Below are positions 26,515-34,500 of a stretch of 64,000 nt of DNA, piece after piece (the first letter of the stretch is position 1; the number at the start of each line of letters is the position of its first letter). Both the position numbers and the translations under genes were made by a program. Below the pieces are notes generated by a model. It ran no database searches and was not told the origin of the DNA. It was given only the letters and a program-made list of their open reading frames with translations. The stretch covers positions 1,495,501-1,559,500 of the forward strand of contig CANTAL010000023.1 of the NCBI GenBank assembly GCA_947650365.1, read 5' to 3'. The DNA is from Chamaelirium japonicum. Its lineage: Eukaryota > Streptophyta > Magnoliopsida > Liliales > Melanthiaceae.

Positions 26515-26643
26515 GAGGGAGCGATCAAGGGAACTTGGCGCTCGCTCAGGAGTCTTAATGGGAATGGACTATGGGCGGGCTTCTATACTCGAGCTACCTC
26601 TCCTTAGTGGGACCTCGAGGACCATGCTGTTGCAACAATCGTC

Positions 26644-27060
26644 GGGCGGGCCGGGAGCCTCTACCACGAGTGATCTCCTTCCGGTGCGAGCTTGTCACAC
26701 GTGGTCAGGGTCTACCTCTGACGAGCTGCGGGCGCCCGCCGTGGGCGATCTTGCGTCGAGAGCTTTGACTGTCAGTATTTCAGAAACGCTGGGCGGGCCG
26801 GGAGCATCAGCCACGAGCGATCTCCTTCCGGTGCGAGCTTGTCACACGCGGTCAGGGTCTGCGTCGGGCGAGCTGCGGGCTCCAGCCGTGAGCGATCCGC
26901 GTCGCGAGTTTTGACTCTCAGTATTTCAGAAACACTGGGCGGGCCGGGAGCATCAGCCACGAGCGATCTCCTTCCGGTACGAGCTTGTCACACGCGATCA
27001 GGGTCTGCGTCGGGCGAGCTGCGGGCTCCTGCCGCGGGCGATCTTGCGGCGTAGGCTTTG
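26644..27060. repeat. Tandem array of ~147-bp unit (three copies)
   Basis: GGGCGGGCCGGGAGC starts copies at 26644, 26791 and 26937 (steps 147 and 146). Shared landmarks include GATCTCCTTCCGGTGCGAGC and CAGTATTTCAGAAAC. A truncated fourth start lies at 27140, after a second copy of GACCTCGAGGAC (26621 and 27082), so the array extends partially to about 27240. Several short open frames cross it in both directions. None matches a protein I recognise, and they shift between copies. Confidence 0.85.
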
Positions 27061-27335
27061 GCTCGGCGTCTCATGGGTGAGACCTCGAGGACGATGCTGC
27101 TATGTCCAAGGAACGCAGCTATCCGCTACTGCAAGTGTCGGGCGGGCCGGGAGCACCTTCCACGGGCGGCCTCGCGTAGGGTCTCCGGTCGGGTTACGAG
27201 CCACAGCCACGGGTTGGTCCCGGGCGGGCTGCGAGCCATGGCCACTGGTGCTTCTTCTCTCTGTGTTCTGCTCAAACTGCCTCCCGCTACTGCCACGTGG
27301 ACAACAAACTGGTGTGGCCTGGTGTCGAAAGTTTT

Positions 27336-27708
27336 GCCGCGTCTGCCCGTGATGTCACCAGGTCGCTCAAGGAGCTAAGCTGCGTGGCATCAGGCCGCGT
27401 AAGGTGTCTCCGCCGCGTCTGCCCGTGATGTCACCAGATCGCTCAACGAGCTAAGCTGCGTGGCATCAGGCCGCGTAAGGTGTCTCTGCCGCGTCTGCCC
27501 GTGATGTCACCAGGTCGCTCAACGAGCTAAGCTGCGTGGCATCAGGCCGCGTAAGGTGTCTGCCGCGTCTGCCCGTGATGTCACCAGGTCGCTCAACGAG
27601 CTAAGCTGCATGGCATCAGGCCGCGTATGGTGTCTGTCGCGTGTGCCCGTGATGTCACCAGGTCGCTCAACGAGCTAAGCTGCGTGGCATCAGGCCGCGT
27701 ATGTGTTC
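27336..27708. repeat. Tandem array of 74-76-bp unit (five copies)
   Basis: Copies start at 27336, 27412, 27488, 27562 and 27636. Each contains GCCCGTGATGTCACCAG, GAGCTAAGCTGC and CATCAGGCCGCGTA. Copies differ by one or two bases, and by a two-base length change that breaks any reading frame, so the array is not coding. It lies between gag and the 3' LTR, the space where pol would be in an autonomous relative. Confidence 0.9.
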
Positions 27709-27970
27709 TCCCCGACGATCCGAGGACCATACCCCGGACGAGGTAGCTAAATCGATAAAAAATAAACGACATCGCAAAAAGATCGATATGCACGAGAATT
27801 CGATATGTTCGAAATAGTGGGGCCCTATAGCTCGACAAAAATACAAAACGATAGAAATCGAACCAAAACAGAGCGTAAGGGCCAAAGGGTGGAAGTCCAA
27901 CGAGCGATAAAAGAATCAAAAAGCTAGCTACCCCCTGACCGGTTAAGGATCCTCAGAATCTCGGTTTAGG
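27709..27970. other. AT-richer spacer between two arrays of the element
   Basis: This stretch is less GC-rich than the rest of the element, with A-runs around 27750-27790 and 27830-27925. Minus-strand frames of about 77-108 codons run through it and into the neighbouring array. They show no domain I recognise, and two of them overlap in different phases, so I do not call a gene. It may be a relic of lost coding sequence or of an unrelated acquired segment. Confidence 0.5.
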
Positions 27971-28353
27971 ACTGCCCCGGGAAGCTCAAGGTCGCCCACT
28001 GGCTGCCTCTGAGGATCCCGATCTTGCTTTAAGTCCGCACAACGGCGGACTACCCCGGGAAGCTCAAGGTCGCCCACTGGCTGCCTCTGAGGATCCCGGT
28101 CTTGCTTTAAGTCCGCACAACGGCGGACTGCCCCGGGAAGCTCAAGGTCGCCCACTGGCTGCCTCTGAGGATCCCGGTCTTGCTTTAAGTCCGCACAACG
28201 GCGGACTGCCCCGGGAAGCTCAAGGTCGCCCACTGGCTGCCTCTGAGGATCCCGGTCTTGCTTTAAGTCCACGCAACGGTGGACTGTTCTTTGAGGCCGC
28301 TGCACGTGAGTTGATCGCGTGCGAGCTGTTCGCTGTAGATTACTATCGAGCAC
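27943..28353 (-). CDS. Doubtful frame of 26-residue repeats downstream of gag
   Basis: A 136-codon frame starts 40 bases after the gag stop and spans the whole 78-bp array. It has about 27 leading residues (basic, many R and T), then four repeats containing DLKQDRDPQRQPVGDLELPG, then a short tail. I recognise no domain. A repeat length divisible by three keeps a frame open automatically, so openness is weak evidence. It could be a small accessory protein of the element, a remnant of the Gag C-terminus in a shifted phase, or non-coding; I favour non-coding. It is out of phase with gag. Confidence 0.25.
   Translation of the reverse strand: MLDSNLQRTARTRSTHVQRPQRTVHRCVDLKQDRDPQRQPVGDLELPGAVRRCADLKQDRDPQRQPVGDLELPGAVRRCADLKQDRDPQRQPVGDLELPGVVRRCADLKQDRDPQRQPVGDLELPGAVLNRDSEDP
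27971..28282. repeat. Tandem array of 78-bp unit (four copies)
   Basis: Copies start at 27971, 28049, 28127 and 28205, all exactly 78 bp. Landmarks are CCCCGGGAAGCTCAAGG, CACTGGCTGCCTCTGAGG and TTGCTTTAAGTCCGC. They differ by only a few substitutions, so the expansion is young. Because 78 is 26 codons, every frame repeats a 26-residue motif. Confidence 0.93.
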
Positions 28354-28393
28354 AGATTTGAACTAGGCCAAACACACTATCGCACAAAATGGT

Positions 28394-29218
28394 TTACAAG
28401 AGGGCGCCTACGCATAAGGTAGGGGACTGCTGCTGCTCGGCCATCTTCCCTCGACGATCCAGCACCACATCCTCGAGCTTAATGTGTTGTTGAACCAAGG
28501 CAAAGAGCTCGATCATGGTGCAGGGATCAGAAATGACTATCGCGTCATGAAGCTCTCCTCCTTCGGGGAGCGCGCTCCGAAAGGCACTCACGACCGTCCG
28601 GTCTTGCCCTGCTGAGTCCTCAAGAGCGAGATAGGCGTTCCGGAATCGCATCGAGAAGCACCGGAGGGTCTCCCTTGTGCCCATGGTAAGACCGAACAGT
28701 GATTCGATCTTCTTCGGAGGTCGCCGATTACACCGGTACTGTTCCAAGAACAGCCCGGATAGAGCAGTGAAGTTTGGGACCGAGCCCGGAGGTAACTTAT
28801 GAAACCAGTCGAGGGCCGAACCCACCAAGCTGCTCGGGAAGGCGCGGCACAGAACGTGATCCTGATCCCGAAAGAATAACAACTTTCGGTAGGCCAAGAG
28901 GTGGTCCACGGGGTCTTGCGACCCGTTGAACAAAACAAACTTTGGCGGGGTCCAGTGCTGAGGGAAACCTCCCTGATGAACCTCGTAGGTGAAGGGCGAG
29001 CTCCCTCCCCGGACGGCGAGCTCTTCTAAGAGGTCGACGGGCGTGCTAAGTAGCTGCCAGCGCTCGGGGTGATTTCCCAAAGACATCTGCGCAGGTACCA
29101 AGCAATCATGCACGCTTCCTCGAAACCGGTTCGCAGCCTTGCTACGGTTGTGCTCGGGGGCGACGTCCTCTGACTCGCCCGAGTCCGCACCGAGGCTTCG
29201 TCGGCGAGGAGGGGCCAT
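28394..29218 (-). CDS. gag: Gag-like capsid protein of the retrotransposon (intact part, 274 aa)
   Basis: Gag forms the virus-like particle that packages element RNA. The Retrotrans_gag (PF03732-like) core runs from about residue 91 to 200: FVLFNGSQDPVDHL, then CRAFPSSLVGSALDWF, then LPPGSVPNF, then a polar segment and TRETLRCFSMRF. A further helix-rich stretch around 203-250 ends near VQQHIKLED. These are the usual landmarks of plant Ty3/gypsy Tat-like Gags, with the W-F/LPPGS block at 138-146. Ahead of the core is a basic, acidic-patched leader (residues 1-50). The protein ends at residue 274 with no CCHC zinc knuckle, protease or pol fusion. The start used here is the first ATG after an in-frame TAG; the ancestral start probably lies further upstream, so the true Gag would have been longer. 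With its core intact, the protein might still assemble. Confidence 0.85.
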   Translation of the reverse strand: MAPPRRRSLGADSGESEDVAPEHNRSKAANRFRGSVHDCLVPAQMSLGNHPERWQLLSTPVDLLEELAVRGGSSPFTYEVHQGGFPQHWTPPKFVLFNGSQDPVDHLLAYRKLLFFRDQDHVLCRAFPSSLVGSALDWFHKLPPGSVPNFTALSGLFLEQYRCNRRPPKKIESLFGLTMGTRETLRCFSMRFRNAYLALEDSAGQDRTVVSAFRSALPEGGELHDAIVISDPCTMIELFALVQQHIKLEDVVLDRRGKMAEQQQSPTLCVGALL

Positions 29219-29674
29219 CGGCAGGGTTGACTTGTTGCTGGAGCGCTAGGTGCCGAGTCGCTGCGACCGCTCGAGCGCGGTTCCTCTCGTCCGGCACGCC
29301 ACTGCGTCCTCCACAGGGAGCTCCTGCTGGGATGCCCGCCATGTGGGCGCCATAGTGGGCTGATGCGATGTTGGGACAAGGGGAGGTCGCACAGGGGAGA
29401 CAACCCCCGCCGACACTCCTGGACGCTGGGACGGGATCACTGACTCTTCCCTCCGCGGGCTGAGCCCGGGGTACAGATCAGTGATCCGGCTCATCGTCGG
29501 AACCTGGCGCAGTCACACTATCTCGTTCACCATGGCCAGCTGAGTGGCCAACACCTTCAAAAGGAGATGGCCGTTGAGCGGGACAGGGGATTGTGATGCT
29601 TCAGCGAGAAGCTCGCTTTGTGCAGACTCGGCGTGGGCTTTCACCCGTTTCTGCCTCCGTGTGACCGGAGCCAT
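28394..29674 (-). pseudogene. gag: Full gag frame broken by two nonsense codons
   Basis: Three open stretches lie in one and the same phase: from the ATG at 29672-29674 to a TGA at 29513-29515; from there to a TAG at 29246-29248; and from there to the TAA at 28394-28396. No frameshift is involved. The whole frame has 427 codons, with stops at codons 54 and 143. The upstream part opens MAPVTRRQ and runs into QLAMVNEIV. The second part contains MSRITDLYPGLSPRREE and a proline-rich stretch. A long basic/proline-rich N-terminus ahead of the capsid core is usual in Tat-like Gags, which supports this being the ancestral start. Either the element was amplified in trans with a defective gag, or translation restarts at 29218. 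Sequencing error is possible but would need two separate events. Confidence 0.7.
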
Positions 29675-29744
29675 CCGGGTGTCTGGAGAAGCACGGCTTT
29701 CAACCGCGTGGTCGTGGGCGTTCTCGCAGGAACCAGTCGATAGA
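29219..29744 (-). other. Leader region between the 5' LTR and the intact Gag start
   Basis: About 70 bases of untranslated leader (29675-29744) follow the primer-binding-like site and precede the inferred ancestral gag ATG. The rest is the nonsense-interrupted N-terminal part of gag. RNA packaging signals are expected in this zone in LTR elements, but I cannot point to one. An open frame also runs from inside the 5' LTR (29962) through the primer site into this phase; that is fortuitous. Confidence 0.6.
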
Positions 29745-29763
29745 TCCCACAGACAGCGCCAAA
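29745..29763 (-). other. Primer-binding-site-like sequence
   Basis: Directly inside the 5' LTR the element's strand reads TTTGGCGCTGTCTGTGGGA, so a TGGCGC start lies two bases after the LTR end. PBSs begin TGG because they pair with the CCA end of a tRNA, and many plant gypsy elements of the Tat group use TGGCGC-type sites. I cannot name the tRNA with confidence; arginine or aspartate type primers have similar ends. The position fixes the right-hand LTR as the 5' LTR. Confidence 0.75.
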
Positions 29764-29960
29764 TGTTTGGGGGATTTTTCCTGGTCCTTGCGAGCCACCT
29801 GTAAGACCAAGAAAAGAGAAACGTGAGAACGGCTGGCTCCCTTAGGAGCGCAGACCCTCCGACGCTCAAGTTAGTTATGGTAGCACAACGGAGAGCTGTT
29901 GTATACCAAAGTGGTAGTGAAAGGGATTTTGAACCTGTACTTTGGAGCCTGGGGGTGTGC

Positions 29961-29967
29961 ATTTATA
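29961..29967 (-). promoter_or_regulatory. TATA box of the 5' LTR promoter
   Basis: TATAAAT on the element's strand, within a longer TCTATAAATGCA context close to the plant TATA consensus. Transcription would start about 25-35 bases further left (near 29930-29940), leaving a leader of about 260 bases to the inferred ancestral gag ATG. It is the only good TATA match in the right part of the LTR. Confidence 0.6.
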
Positions 29968-30156
29968 GACATGGGCGACCTATCGGGGTGCGACGTGTGG
30001 CAGCTCTTTCCGGCACCTTCTAGGCCCCCACGTTCCGGCCCACAGTAGTCTCTGACAGTTCTTGGAACTTGGGCCTCTGACAGCTTTGTCATCTAGCACG
30101 CCTGACGAAGTAGTGGGGGACAGCAGCTGTTGCTCTGTTGCCGCCAGGGGAATCCT

Positions 30157-30170
30157 CTAGAATGTTCTAG
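30157..30170. promoter_or_regulatory. Palindrome resembling a heat-shock element (5' LTR copy)
   Basis: Same CTAGAATGTTCTAG dyad as at 25693-25706, here in the LTR that would drive the element's own transcript, ~190 bp upstream of the TATA box. The 7-bp-arm hairpin follows at 30205-30225. Confidence 0.35.
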
Positions 30171-30759
30171 TCTGGGAGGTCTCAAACCGACTCCGATGGG
30201 CTTCCGTGGACTGCAATCGTCCACGTAGCTTCAGTGGGTTCTCGACACCTGGTAATCTTTACGCTGCTTTTACTAGGGGCGACCTCTTTAACAAGGGGTT
30301 CGGGTAGTCCGCCACCCTCTACCTATTGCCAAGAGTCGGGCTCCGGGGAGGGCGACCTCTTCGACAATGAGAGCGGCCTGGCGATCTCACCGAGGGTGAT
30401 CCACCACCTCTTCGACAATGAGAGCGGCCTGGCGATCTCACCGAGGGTGATCCACCACCATCTCCTCACTGCCAAGAGTCGGGCTCTAGGGAGAAACAAC
30501 CTCTTCGGCAACGAGAACGGGCTGGCGATCTCATTGGGCGCTCTACCAGTTAGGGGCGAGCTCCTTGCAAGCTTGGGCGAGCTCCTGAGCGAGCTTGGGC
30601 GAGCTCCTGAGCGAGCTTGGGCGAGCTCCTGAGCGAGCTTGAGCGAGCCCCTTCGCGTTCTTTGTCTAAGCCATTTACGGAAATTTGGGCGTGCTCCAGC
30701 GGGGTCTGAAAGGGGCGAGCTGCACTCAGATACAAGGTGTCCATCCAGCTCAATGTGGG

Positions 30760-30927
30760 GACGAGCTCCTTACGGGCTGAGAGGGGCGAGCTCCTTGCGG
30801 GCTGTTAGGCGAGCTCCTTGCGAGCTATTAGGCGAGCTCCTTGCGAGCTGTGGGGCGAGCTCCTTGCGAGCTGTTTTAGGCGAGCTCCTTGCGAGCTGTG
30901 GGGCGAGCTCCTTGCGAGCTGTTAGGC
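30760..30927. repeat. Tandem GAGCTCCTTGCGAGC repeat in U3 of the 5' LTR
   Basis: Seven copies, identical in layout to 26262-26428 in the other LTR. They lie ~800-950 bp upstream of the TATA box in transcription direction, a possible enhancer block. The lack of copy-number change here contrasts with the neighbouring repeat at 30572-30643, which did change between LTRs. Confidence 0.85.
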
Positions 30928-31000
30928 CCAAAGCGGTTCTCGCTCCTGTCAATCATTCGATCGAGCTCACCGGGATGTGAGGTTTCAGCTACCCCCAACA

Positions 31001-31005
31001 CGATC
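31001..31005. other. Target-site duplication, right copy (CGATC)
   Basis: CGATC directly follows the last LTR base (CCCCCAACA) and matches 25295-25299. The satellite unit resumes at once with CATTC. Confidence 0.9.
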
Positions 31006-31560
31006 CATTCTAATTCATTCGTACGATCCATTCTAATTCATTCGTACGATCCATTCTAATTCATTCGCACAATCTATTCTAATTCATTCGTACGATCCAT
31101 TATAATTCATTCGCACGATCCATTCTAATTCATTCATACGATCCATTCTATTTCATTCGTACAATCCATTCTTACTCATTCGTACGATCCATTCTAATTC
31201 ATTTGCACGAAGGTATCCATTCTAATTCATTCGTACTATCCATTCTAATTCCTTTGTACGATCCATTCTAAATCCTTCGTACGATCCATTCGGATACATT
31301 CGTGCGAATCCATTCTATTTCATTCGTACGATCCATTCTAATTCATTCGCACGATCCATTCTAATTCATTCATACGATCCATTCTAATTCATTCATACGA
31401 TCCATTTTAATTCATTCGCACGATCCATTCTAATTCATTCATACGATCCATTCTAATTCATTCGTACGATCCATTCTAATTTCTTCGTATGATCTATTCT
31501 AATTCCTTCGTACGATCCATTCTAATTCCTTCGTACGATCCATTCAAATTTATTCGCACG
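31006..31560. repeat. Satellite between the element and the 9-kb repeat series
   Basis: The first ~290 bp match the left family (about 12800-13020 and 20130-20310), including the rare TTTGCACGAAGGTATCC unit and CGTACTATCC. At about 31290-31311 a compact junction CGGATACATTCGTGCGAATCC follows. From there to 31560 the sequence matches the end of a ~9-kb unit (compare about 40310-40511). The change of satellite family therefore lies here, only ~300 bp from the retrotransposon. Confidence 0.75.
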
Positions 31561-34500
31561 AATCTATTTGAATGGGTCGTACGAATGAATATGAATGAAT
31601 TAGAATGGATCGTTTGAGTGCATGCGAATGGATCGTGCGAATGAATTAGAATGGATTGTACGAATGAATTAGAATGGATCGTACGAATGAATTAGAATGG
31701 ATACATTCGTGCGAATCCATTCTATTTAATTCGTACGATCCATTCTAATTCATTCGCACGATCCATTCTAATTCATTCATACGATCCATTCTAATTCATT
31801 CATACGATCCATTCTAATTCATTCGCACGATCCATTCTAATTCATTCGTACGATCCATTCTAATTCATTCGCACGATCGATACGAAGAAATTAGAACGGA
31901 TCGTACGAATGAATTAGAATGGATCGTATGAATGAATTAGAATGGATCGTACGAATGAATTAGAATGGATTGAATTAGAATGAATCGTACGAATGAATTA
32001 GAATGAATCATACCGTACGAATGAATTAGAATGGATCATACGAAGGGATTAGAATGGATCGTACGAATGAATTAGAATGGATCGTACGTACGAATGAATT
32101 AGAATGGATTGCATGAATGAATTAGAATAGATCGTACGAATGAATTAGAATGGATCGTACGAAATGTATCCATTCTAATTCATTTGTACGATCCATTCTA
32201 ATTCATTCGTATGATCCATTCTTACTCATTCGTACGATCCAATCTAATTCATTCATACGATCCATTCTAATTCATTCGTATGTTCCATTCTAATTCATTA
32301 GCACGATCAATGCTAATTCATTCGTACGATCCATTCTAATTCATTCGTACGATCCATTCTAATTCCTTCGTATGATCCATTCTAATTCATTCGTACGGTA
32401 TGATTCATTCTAATTCATTCGTACGATTCATTCTAATTCAATCCATTCTAATTCATTCATACGATTCATTCATACGATCCATTCTTACTCATTCATACGA
32501 TCCATTCTAATTCATTCGCACGATCCATTCTAATTCATCCGTACGATCCATTCTATTTCATTCGTAGGATCCATTCTTACTCATTCGTACGATCCATTCT
32601 AATTCATTCGCACGAATGTATCCATTCTAATTCATTCGTACGATCCATTCTAATTCCTTCGTACAAACCATTCTAATTCCTGCGTACGATCCATTCTAAT
32701 TCCTTTGTACGACCCATTATATTTCATTCGTATGATCCATTCTAATTCCTTTGTACGATCCAGTCTAATTCATGCCCATGAATGTATCCATTCTAATTCA
32801 TTTGCACGAATGTATCCATTCTAATTCATTCGTACGATCCATTCTAATTCATTCGTACGTTCCATTCTAATTCATTCGTAAGATCCATTCTAATTCATTC
32901 ATACGATCTATTCTAATTCATTCATACAATCCATTCTAATTCCTTCGTACGATCCATTCTAATTCATTCGTACGATCCATTCTAATTCATTCGTACTATC
33001 CATTCTTACTCATTCATACGAAGGAATTAGAATAGATCGTACGAAGGAATTAGAATGGATAGTACGAATGAATTAGAATGGATACCTTCGTGCAAATGAA
33101 TTAGAATGGATCGTACGAATGAGTAAGAATGGATCTTACGAATGAAATAGAATGGATCGTATGAATGAATTAGAATGGATCGTGCGAAAGAATTAGAATG
33201 GATCGTACGAATGAATTAGAATAGATTGTGCGAATGAATTAGAATGGATCGTACGAATGAATTAGAATGGATCGTACGAATGAATTAGAATGGATCGTAC
33301 GAATGAATTAGAATGGATCGTACGAATGAATTAGAATGGATCGTACGAATGAAATAGAATGGATTCGCACGAATGTATCCATTCTAATTCATTCGTACGA
33401 TCCATTCTAATTCATTCGTACAATCCATTCTAATTCATTCGCACGAACCATTCGCATTCACTCAAACGATCCATTCTAATTCATTCATATGATCCATTCT
33501 AATTCATTCGTGCGAATCCATTCTATTTCATTCGTACGATCCATTCTAATTCATTCGCACGATCAATTCTAATTCATTCATACGATCCATTCTAATTCAT
33601 TTGCACGAATGTATCCATTCTAATTCATTCGTACGATCTATTCTAATTCATTCGTACGATCCATTCTAATTCATTAATACGAGCCAATCGCATTCACTCA
33701 AACAATCCATTCTAATTCCTTCATACGATCCATTCTAATTCCTTCGTATGATTTATTCTAATTCATTCCCATGAATGTATCCATTCTAATTCATTCGCAC
33801 GATCCATTCTAATTCATTCGCACGATCCATTCTAATTCATTCATACGATCCATTCTAATTCATTCGTACGATCCATTCTAATTCATTCGCACGATCCATT
33901 CTAATTCATTCGCACGAATGTATCCATTCTAATTCATTCGTATGATCCATTCTAATTCATTCACACGATCCATTCTAATTCATTCATACAATCCATTCTA
34001 TTTCTTTTGCACGAATGTATCCATTCTAATTCATTCGTACGATCCATTCTATTTCATTCGTACGATCCATTCTAATTCATTCGTACAATCCATTCTAATT
34101 CCTTCGCACGATCTATTCGAATTCATTCGCACGAATGTATCCACTCTAATTCATTCATACGATCCATTCTAATTCCTTCGTACGATCCATTCTATTTCAT
34201 TCGTATGATCCATTCTATTTCATTCATATAATCCATTCTAATTCATTCGCACGATCCATTCTAATTCATTCATACGATCCATTCTAATTCATTCGTATGA
34301 TCCATTCTAATTCATTCATACGATCCATTCTAATTCATACGAATTAGAATGGATCGTATGAGTGTGAATGAATTAGAATGGATCGTGCGAATGAATTAGA
34401 ATGGATCGTATTAATGAATTAGAATGGATCGTGCGAATGAATTAGAATGGATCGTACGAAATTCTAATTCATTCGCACGAATGTATCCATTCTAATTCAT

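Larger units (their letters stand above)
25300..31000 (-). mobile_element. Non-autonomous LTR retrotransposon with gag only (TR-GAG/LARD-like)
   Basis: The element is 5701 bp, with two LTRs in direct orientation (25300-26502 and 29764-31000) bounded by TGTTTGGGGG and CCCCCAACA and flanked by CGATC duplications. Read on the minus strand the order is: 5' LTR, primer-binding-like site, gag, 78-bp array, AT-rich spacer, 74-76-bp array, ~147-bp array, polypurine tract, 3' LTR. No protease, reverse transcriptase, RNase H, integrase or zinc-knuckle motif is visible in any frame, and the 3.26-kb interior is too short for a gypsy pol of roughly 3 kb plus gag. TR-GAG elements of plants have this organisation. 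The Gag resembles those of Tat-like Ty3/gypsy elements, which suggests an autonomous partner of that lineage. Its GC-rich composition contrasts sharply with the satellite around it. Confidence 0.92.
29764..31000 (-). repeat. 5' LTR (right in the window)
   Basis: 1237 bp with the same ends as the left LTR. It contains three copies of the 22-bp GAGCTCCTGAGCGAG-type repeat at about 30572-30643, where the left LTR has about one and a half; this accounts for the 34-bp length difference. With the TATA box about 200 bp from the inner end, U3 is roughly 1.0 kb and R plus U5 under 200 bp. Five substitutions over about 1.2 kb is ~0.4 % divergence. At a commonly used plant rate of 1.3e-8 per site per year that is in the order of 0.15-0.2 million years since insertion; the count is by eye. 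Confidence 0.93.

Noticed and set aside
27294-27299. CACGTG G-box as a promoter
   Set aside because: A single hexamer in a GC-rich interior with no TATA box or gene downstream; expected by chance.
26558-27378. Overlapping plus- and minus-strand frames across the 147-bp array
   Set aside because: They overlap in several phases, change between repeat copies and have no recognisable domain; a GC-rich repeat readily gives such frames.
27593-27919. Minus-strand 108-codon frame with a hydrophobic stretch
   Set aside because: It runs from the AT-rich spacer into the 74-76-bp array, overlaps a competing frame in another phase, and matches no family I know; the hydrophobic look follows from A/T-rich codons.
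28588-28938. Second frame inside gag (116 codons)
   Set aside because: It is a shadow of gag in another phase with no features of its own.
29513-29962. A 149-codon frame starting inside the 5' LTR as a separate gene
   Set aside because: Its first ~96 codons lie in the R/U5 region, primer site and leader; only the last part, from the ATG at 29674, belongs to the gag phase.
33942-34172. Satellite open frames as genes (also 42842-43123, 45034-45285, 48101-48328, 49624-49821, 52095-52325, 59231-59443, 61069-61299 and 63210-63461)
   Set aside because: They are translations of the 23-bp repeat (IHSNSF, SILIHSYDPF), recur with module copies, and have no domain or coding context.
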